Shown piece by piece: positions 6,436 to 10,609 of a stretch of 10,609 bases of DNA; positions within the stretch are counted from its first letter, which is position 1; each line of letters opens with the position of its first letter. A program made the translations under genes and the position numbers. Origin of the DNA: Pseudomonadota bacterium (GTDB lineage: Bacteria > Pseudomonadota > Gammaproteobacteria > Burkholderiales > SHXO01); assembly GCA_023430065.1 (NCBI GenBank), contig JAEZCG010000103.1, positions 1 to 10,609 of the forward strand. Direction: 5' to 3'. The notes under the pieces are model-generated. The model was not told where the DNA came from. It saw nothing but the letters and a program-made list of their open reading frames with translations, and did not search any database.

Positions 6436-8253
6436 ATGCAATTCCGATTGAAGAAGACGATAACGCAAGCGACCGTGCTCGCGGCCCTGCTGCCATCGCT
6501 CACGTTCCTCGTAAACGAAGCGCGCGCGCACGAACGCCAGGCGCCGGCGACCCTGCTCGATCCCGCGCAGTCGCCAACGCGCGGCGACTACGCCTACCAC
6601 TCGGGCCAGACTGCCGTGCGCACGGGCGTGACGGGCGAATGCGTCGCCACCGGCACCTGGTCGCCGACGGGAGCCACGATCGATTGCCATCCGGGTTTCT
6701 TCGCCACGCCGGACGCTGCGGCGACGTCCGCGCCGGCGGCTACCAGTTCGCCATCCTCGGCCGGTGCTGGCGATGCGGGCACGCAGGGCGGAACCGCCGC
6801 TGCCGCCACATCCACGGCAGCGGCCGCCGGTGCAGCTGCGGCTGCAACGGCCAGCGCCGCGCCGATGCAGAAGCTCGACCCGGCCAATGCGCCCGAGCGG
6901 GGCGATTACGTCTATGACAGCTCCGCGCGAAACGCGCGCACCGGGGTCACCGGGGAGTGCGTGAAAACCGGCACCTGGACACCGGCAGGTGCCACGGTCG
7001 CCTGTGACCCGGATCTCTTCGCCACGCCTGGTGCGGCGCCGAGCGCGGCAGCCGCACCCGAGCCGGCCGCCGCAGCCCCCGAGCCGGCCGCGGAAGAACC
7101 GGCGCCGGAGCCGCTCGGCTATGAGCCCATGCAGTACGAGGAGCCGCCTGCATCCGCTCCCGTCGAGGCAGCTGCCGCCGGCGCTGCCGGAGCGGTCAGC
7201 GCAGCAGATGCCGAGGACTTCTACGCGCCCGGCGACGATCCCGATCTGCTGCCCGTCCCCTCGCCCGATTCGTTCCCGCCGGAGCCGGTCGACGACCGCA
7301 TCGGCGAACCGGTGATGTACTACGAGGAAGAACAGGGCGTCGCGCACGACGACGGCATCACGGAGACACTGCAGTACGGCAACGACGACTCCGGCATCGT
7401 CCCCGACGACGGGATCGGCGAAACCATCCAATACGGCAACGACGATTCCGGCATCGTCCCCGACGACGGCATCGTCGCGCAGTACCAGTACGGCGATGAC
7501 GACTCCGGCATCGTCCCCGACGAGGGGATCGGCGAAACCATTCAATACGGCAACGACGATTCGGGCATCGTGCCCGACGACGGCATCGTCGCGCAGTACC
7601 AGTACGGCGACGACGACTCCGGCATCGAGCCGGACGAAGGGATCACCGGAGAGACGGTCTACTACGAGGAAGAGAGCGTGGCCGGCGCCGACGATCTGAT
7701 CAACGCGCCGCAAGCGTTCAACGACGAGCCCATGGCAACCGAGGTGGAGGAACCCGCGCCGGTTGCCGAGGCAGCGCCGGAGCCTCAGCCTGCCGCGCCG
7801 GCGGAGCCGGAGCCTGCGCCTGTAGCGGAAGCGGCTGCCGAGTCCGAACCCGAGCCGGTCATCCTGCCGGTGACCATCACCCTCGAGGCAGAAGCCCTGT
7901 TCGACTTCGATCGCTCGAAGGTTCGCTCCCCCGACCAGGCGCGTCTGGACAAGCTGGTAACGGGACTCGAGGGCGTCGACTTCGAACGCATCCTGGTCGT
8001 CGGGCACGCAGACCGCATCGGCACCGAGGCCTACAACGAGCGTCTGTCCCTGCGTCGCGCCAACGCGGTGAGGGACTATCTGGTCAAGCAAGGCATCCAA
8101 GCGGATCGCATCGTGACCGAGGGGCGGGGCGAATTCGAACCGTCGACCGACCCGATGGTGTGCCAGGGCCTGCGCAAGCAGAAGCTGATCGACTGCCTGC
8201 AGCCCGATCGACGCGTGGAGGTCACCGTGACGGGGCAGAGCCAGAAGCAGTAA
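6436..8253 (+). CDS. OmpA-family outer-membrane/peptidoglycan-binding protein with internal repeats
   Basis: 605 aa, far longer than the roughly 200-350 aa usual for OmpA-family proteins. Residues 1-31 are a Sec signal peptide (KK, hydrophobic stretch, ARA cleavage site). Residues 41-92 and 147-198 are two copies of a 52-residue module with two cysteines each. It resembles the short N-terminal module with TGECW and WTP...CDP in betaproteobacterial OmpA proteins. An Ala/Pro/Glu linker follows, then an acidic array of 19-residue repeats (about 313-403) and a second Pro/Glu linker. From about residue 481 to the end is an OmpA C-terminal domain. D526 and R541 have the spacing of the diaminopimelate-binding D271 and R286 of Acinetobacter OmpA, so it should bind peptidoglycan in the periplasm. 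I see no eight-strand beta-barrel, so outer-membrane insertion is unproven. A strong terminator follows. Confidence 0.9.
   Translation: MQFRLKKTITQATVLAALLPSLTFLVNEARAHERQAPATLLDPAQSPTRGDYAYHSGQTAVRTGVTGECVATGTWSPTGATIDCHPGFFATPDAAATSAPAATSSPSSAGAGDAGTQGGTAAAATSTAAAAGAAAAATASAAPMQKLDPANAPERGDYVYDSSARNARTGVTGECVKTGTWTPAGATVACDPDLFATPGAAPSAAAAPEPAAAAPEPAAEEPAPEPLGYEPMQYEEPPASAPVEAAAAGAAGAVSAADAEDFYAPGDDPDLLPVPSPDSFPPEPVDDRIGEPVMYYEEEQGVAHDDGITETLQYGNDDSGIVPDDGIGETIQYGNDDSGIVPDDGIVAQYQYGDDDSGIVPDEGIGETIQYGNDDSGIVPDDGIVAQYQYGDDDSGIEPDEGITGETVYYEEESVAGADDLINAPQAFNDEPMATEVEEPAPVAEAAPEPQPAAPAEPEPAPVAEAAAESEPEPVILPVTITLEAEALFDFDRSKVRSPDQARLDKLVTGLEGVDFERILVVGHADRIGTEAYNERLSLRRANAVRDYLVKQGIQADRIVTEGRGEFEPSTDPMVCQGLRKQKLIDCLQPDRRVEVTVTGQSQKQ
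6556..6711 (+). repeat. Two-cysteine module, copy 1 (residues 41-92 of the OmpA-family protein)
   Basis: A 52-residue unit running from LDPAQSP to FFATP with core RTGVTGECV and TGTW and cysteines C69 and C84. By direct count it is identical to copy 2 at 34 of 52 residues, without gaps. The cysteine pair could form a disulfide in the periplasm (inference). Confidence 0.85.
6874..7029 (+). repeat. Two-cysteine module, copy 2 (residues 147-198 of the OmpA-family protein)
   Basis: The second 52-residue unit, from LDPANAP to LFATP, with cysteines C175 and C190 at the same offsets as in copy 1. It keeps the CDP motif seen in betaproteobacterial OmpA proteins, whereas copy 1 has CHP. The copies are separated by a 54-residue Ala-rich linker. 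Confidence 0.85.
7372..7644 (+). repeat. Tandem 57-bp repeats coding for an acidic 19-residue unit
   Basis: Five units start at 7372, 7429, 7486, 7543 and 7600; the last is cut to 15 residues. The core reads QYGNDDSGIVPDDGI with N/D, V/E and D/E exchanges. The spacer alternates between GETI-type and VAQY-type, so there is a higher-order period of 114 bp. Units 2 and 4 differ at only 2 of 57 bases. YYEEE segments flank the array on both sides, like degenerate units. The Asp/Gly pattern is loosely reminiscent of calcium-binding thrombospondin type 3 repeats, but I cannot confirm that. Confidence 0.93.
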
Positions 8254-8263
8254 AGTATCCGCA

Positions 8264-8280
8264 CTTCGTCGCTCACGAAG
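8264..8280 (+). other. Short hairpin overlapping the terminator
   Basis: CTTCGT (8264-8269) can pair with ACGAAG (8275-8280) around a 5-nt loop. GAAG at 8277-8280 is also the base of the terminator stem, so the two pairings compete for those four bases. Confidence 0.45.
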
Positions 8281-8306
8281 CCCTGCGCAAGCAGGGCTTC
8301 TTTTTT
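8277..8306 (+). terminator. Rho-independent terminator after the OmpA-family gene
   Basis: A perfect 10-bp stem, GAAGCCCTGC with GCAGGGCTTC, is closed by a GCAA (GNRA) tetraloop and followed by six T (8301-8306). It begins 24 nt after the stop codon. The next gene's ATG is at 8309, so the hairpin occupies that gene's ribosome-binding region. Confidence 0.93.
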
Positions 8307-8308
8307 GC

Positions 8309-9637
8309 ATGGAACCCTTGCAGGCGATCGACTTATGTATCGAGGCGCGCTACGTGGTGCCGCTGGACGAACCCGCGCGCGTGCTCGACATGCACACCGT
8401 TGCCGTCGATGGCGGCCGCATCCTGGCGGTTCTGCCCACCGGCGAGGCGCGCCGTCGCTACGCGGCGCGCAGCACGGTCTCGCGCGGCACGCACGCGCTG
8501 CTGCCTGGTCTGATCAATGCCCACACGCATGCCGCAATGGCGCTGATGCGCGGCCTGGCGGACGATCTGCCGCTGATGGAGTGGCTCACCAAGCACATCT
8601 GGCCGGCCGAGGCGCAGCACGTGACACCGAACATGGTGTACGAAGGCACGCTGCTGGCCTGCGCGGAGATGATTCGCGCCGGCATCACCTGCTTCAACGA
8701 CATGTACTTCTTCCCGGAGGAGTCGGCGCGTGCCGCGCTCGCCTGCGGCATGCGCGCCGCGCTGGGCATGATCTGCATCGAGTTTCCGACCGCATATGCC
8801 AGCGATGCACAGGACTATCTGCACAAGGGCCTGACTATGCGCGACGCGCTCAGGCATGAGCCCCTGCTCTCTTTCTGCATGGCGCCGCATGCGCCCTACA
8901 CCGTTCAGGACGCGACCTTCGAGAGAATCGTCACCTATGCCGAGGAGCTGCAGGTCCCCATCCATCTGCACGTGCACGAGACGCTGCAGGAGATCGAGGA
9001 GAGCGTGCAACGTCACGGGGTGCGGCCCCTACAGCGTCTGCAGCGCCTGGGCGTGGTCGGGCCGGGGCTCATCGCCGTCCACGCGGTGCACCTCGACGAT
9101 GCCGAGATCGAGTTGCTCGCCGCGTGCGGGAGCCACGTGGCGCACTGCCCCAGCTCCAATCTCAAGCTCGGAAGCGGGATCGCACGGCTGCCGCGCATGA
9201 TGTCAGCGGGCGTCAACGTCGCGCTCGGAACCGACAGCGCTGCCAGCAACAATCGCCTCGACCTGCTGCAGGAGATGCGCACCGCTGCACTGCTCGCCAA
9301 GGGCAGCACGCGCGAGCCGACCGCAGTGCCCGCCGGGCAGGCGCTGCACATGGCCACGCTCGCTGGCGCCAAGGCGCTTGGCCTCGAAGGATCCATCGGC
9401 TCGATCGAGCCGGGCAAGCAGGCGGACCTGATCACCGTGAACCTGGAGGCGCTGGAACTGTCTCCCAGCTACCACCCGATTTCGCAACTGGTCTACGCGG
9501 TCGGACGCGAGAACGTGGACGACGTCTGGGTAGCCGGCCGTCGCCTGCTCGAGAAGCGCCGACTCACCACCCTGGACGAACAGGAACTCGCCGCCCGGGC
9601 AACTTCCTGGCAGCAACGCATGGCTGCCCAAGCATGA
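8309..9637 (+). CDS. mtaD: Amidohydrolase, probable 5-methylthioadenosine/S-adenosylhomocysteine deaminase
   Basis: Predicted to deaminate the adenine ring of methylthioadenosine and/or S-adenosylhomocysteine to the inosine form (TRZ/ATZ family of metal-dependent hydrolases). The 442 aa form a TIM barrel flanked by a small beta domain. Visible metal and catalytic residues are H72 and H74 in NAHTH, H221 and E224 in HLHVHE, H258 or H261 in VHAVH, and D309 in [10 protein letters not shown]. These match the His/His/His/Asp metal site and HxxE of the Thermotoga MTA/SAH deaminase. The C-terminal [11 protein letters not shown] motif is also typical. The start is supported by the conserved first strand, but only AGGG (12 nt upstream, inside the terminator stem) could serve as a Shine-Dalgarno. 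The stop overlaps the ubiG start as ATGA. Guanine- or oxoguanine-deaminase activity is a less likely alternative. Confidence 0.85.
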   Translation: MEPLQAIDLCIEARYVVPLDEPARVLDMHTVAVDGGRILAVLPTGEARRRYAARSTVSRGTHALLPGLINAHTHAAMALMRGLADDLPLMEWLTKHIWPAEAQHVTPNMVYEGTLLACAEMIRAGITCFNDMYFFPEESARAALACGMRAALGMICIEFPTAYASDAQDYLHKGLTMRDALRHEPLLSFCMAPHAPYTVQDATFERIVTYAEELQVPIHLHVHETLQEIEESVQRHGVRPLQRLQRLGVVGPGLIAVHAVHLDDAEIELLAACGSHVAHCPSSNLKLGSGIARLPRMMSAGVNVALGTDSAASNNRLDLLQEMRTAALLAKGSTREPTAVPAGQALHMATLAGAKALGLEGSIGSIEPGKQADLITVNLEALELSPSYHPISQLVYAVGRENVDDVWVAGRRLLEKRRLTTLDEQELAARATSWQQRMAAQA

Positions 9638-10341
9638 ACGAACCGCTCAACGCCGACCCCCAGGAACTGCAGAAATTCAGCGCACTTGCGCACCGGTGGT
9701 GGGACCCCAACAGCGAGTTCCGCCCGCTGCACGAGATCAATCCCTTGCGCCTGCAGTGGATCGACCGCTTGGCGGCCCTGGCCGGCAAGCGCGTGCTCGA
9801 CGTGGGTTGCGGCGGTGGAATTCTCTCGGAAGCGATGGCCGACCGGGGGGCAGAGGTCCTCGGCATCGATCTCTCCGACAAGGCGCTCAAGGTGGCACAA
9901 CTGCATCTGCTCGAGAGCGGACGCCGGGTGGCGTACCGCAAAGTACCGGTCGAAACGCTGGCGCACGAGCAGCCGGGCAGCTTCGACGTGGTCACCTGCA
10001 TGGAAGTGCTCGAGCACGTGCCCGACCCCGCCAGCCAGGTGCAGGCCTGCGCACAGCTGCTGAAACCGGGCGGTCATGCGTTCTTTGCCACCATCAATCG
10101 CAACCCGAAGTCGTTCCTGTTCGCCATCGTCGGCGCCGAATACGTCCTGCGCCTGCTGCCGCGCGGCACGCACGAGTACGCCAGGCTGATCAAGCCGTCC
10201 GAGCTGGCGGCGATGTGCCGGCGCGCCGGCTTGACCGTGGATGCGTTGAGCGGCATGACCTACAACCCGATCACGCGTATCTACGCGCTGTCGTCGGACA
10301 CCGGCGTGAACTACCTCCTGCACGCGCGCGCGCCGGCATGA
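9634..10341 (+). CDS. ubiG: Ubiquinone biosynthesis O-methyltransferase
   Basis: SAM-dependent class I methyltransferase that carries out both O-methylations of the ubiquinone ring at the cytoplasmic face of the membrane. The protein is 235 aa (E. coli UbiG is 240). The N-terminal [19 protein letters not shown] block is diagnostic of UbiG. SAM-binding motif I is [11 protein letters not shown] at 54-64. Next come the acidic residue in GIDLSD, motif II in [11 protein letters not shown], and the UbiG-specific [12 protein letters not shown] and LPRGTHEY segments. The ATG overlaps the deaminase stop (ATGA), and the stop overlaps the next start in the same way. No clear Shine-Dalgarno is present, so translation is probably coupled to the upstream gene. 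Each methylation yields S-adenosylhomocysteine, the likely substrate of the preceding gene product. Confidence 0.97.
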   Translation: MNEPLNADPQELQKFSALAHRWWDPNSEFRPLHEINPLRLQWIDRLAALAGKRVLDVGCGGGILSEAMADRGAEVLGIDLSDKALKVAQLHLLESGRRVAYRKVPVETLAHEQPGSFDVVTCMEVLEHVPDPASQVQACAQLLKPGGHAFFATINRNPKSFLFAIVGAEYVLRLLPRGTHEYARLIKPSELAAMCRRAGLTVDALSGMTYNPITRIYALSSDTGVNYLLHARAPA

Positions 10342-10609
10342 GGGCTGCGATCGACGCCGTACTGTTCGACCTGGACGGCACCCTTCTCGATACCGCCCCC
10401 GACCTGGCCCGTGCAGTCAACCGGCAGCGTCGCGAGCGCGGCCTCGAGCCGGTACCCCTCGAGCGCTTGCGCCCGGCGGTCTCGCAGGGTGCGCGCGGCA
10501 TGCTGCGCGTGGCGTTCGACCTGGCGCCGGGCCAGGCGCACTACGAGGCCATGCGCGAGGAGTTCCTCGCCTACTATCTGCACGAGGTGTGCGTCGAAAC
10601 GCGTCTATT
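10338..10609 (+). CDS. mupP: HAD-family phosphatase, probable MurNAc-6-phosphate phosphatase (MupP-like), 3' end cut by window
   Basis: Ninety complete codons are visible. The N-terminus carries HAD motif [11 protein letters not shown], with nucleophile D11 and general acid D13, followed by the helical cap domain. The stretch around [14 protein letters not shown] and the length and pattern of the cap resemble Pseudomonas MupP (VSGGARAMV...AF) more than E. coli phosphoglycolate phosphatase Gph (GNGADVLMERAL). This comparison is from memory. MupP dephosphorylates MurNAc-6-phosphate in the AmgK-MurU cell-wall recycling route and is encoded next to ubiG in Pseudomonas. Many databases label such genes gph. 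The start overlaps the ubiG stop by ATGA, making it the third gene of a coupled operon. Confidence 0.8.
   Translation, partial: MRAAIDAVLFDLDGTLLDTAPDLARAVNRQRRERGLEPVPLERLRPAVSQGARGMLRVAFDLAPGQAHYEAMREEFLAYYLHEVCVETRL

Noticed and set aside
7372..7644. Regular repeats considered as a CRISPR array
   Set aside because: The units are directly adjacent with no variable spacers, all are in frame within a secreted protein, and no cas genes are near.
6433..8310. A 625-codon minus-strand frame opposite the OmpA-family gene
   Set aside because: It is a mirror of the real gene, with low-complexity Arg/Gly/Val sequence. It starts within the terminator of the plus-strand gene and has no ribosome site.
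9124..9633. Upstream extension of the ubiG frame by about 170 codons
   Set aside because: The extension is antisense-free but out of frame with the conserved deaminase gene, has no UbiG homology, and the ATG at 9634 matches the usual UbiG N-terminus.

Overview
This is an ordinary chromosomal housekeeping region from a GC-rich Gram-negative proteobacterium. I infer Betaproteobacteria, or a related gammaproteobacterium. The grounds are the high GC, the gene order, the outer-membrane OmpA-family protein and the ubiquinone gene ubiG. The order pheA-(serA)-serC-gyrA followed by MTA/SAH deaminase-ubiG-phosphatase matches, from memory, the arrangement in Pseudomonas and several betaproteobacteria. 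I see no phage, IS element, CRISPR array, tRNA or rRNA.

Layout: the minus strand carries gyrA (5986-3374), serC (3316-2237), serA (2209-1022) and pheA (993-1, cut by the window edge). The gaps are only 57, 27 and 28 nt, so this reads as one co-oriented unit. It contains DNA gyrase subunit A, the first two enzymes of serine synthesis (SerA then SerC), and the bifunctional chorismate mutase/prephenate dehydratase that commits chorismate to phenylalanine. A 449-nt divergent intergenic region (5987-6435) with a 16-bp perfect palindrome separates gyrA from the plus-strand genes.

The plus strand carries a long OmpA-family protein (6436-8253, 605 aa). It has a signal peptide, two copies of a 52-residue two-cysteine module, an Ala/Pro/Glu-rich linker, an acidic array of five 19-residue repeats, and a C-terminal peptidoglycan-binding OmpA domain. 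A strong intrinsic terminator follows at 8277-8306. Two bases later starts a tightly coupled operon: an amidohydrolase of the MTA/SAH deaminase family (8309-9637), ubiG (9634-10341) and a HAD phosphatase that looks more like MupP than Gph (10338 to the window end). Both junctions are 4-nt ATGA overlaps. UbiG releases S-adenosylhomocysteine and the deaminase family consumes it, so the pairing makes metabolic sense.

The most distinctive features are the repeat architecture of the OmpA-like protein and the terminator hairpin pressed against the start codon of the deaminase gene. I found no convincing new multi-gene system; everything else is conserved core metabolism.
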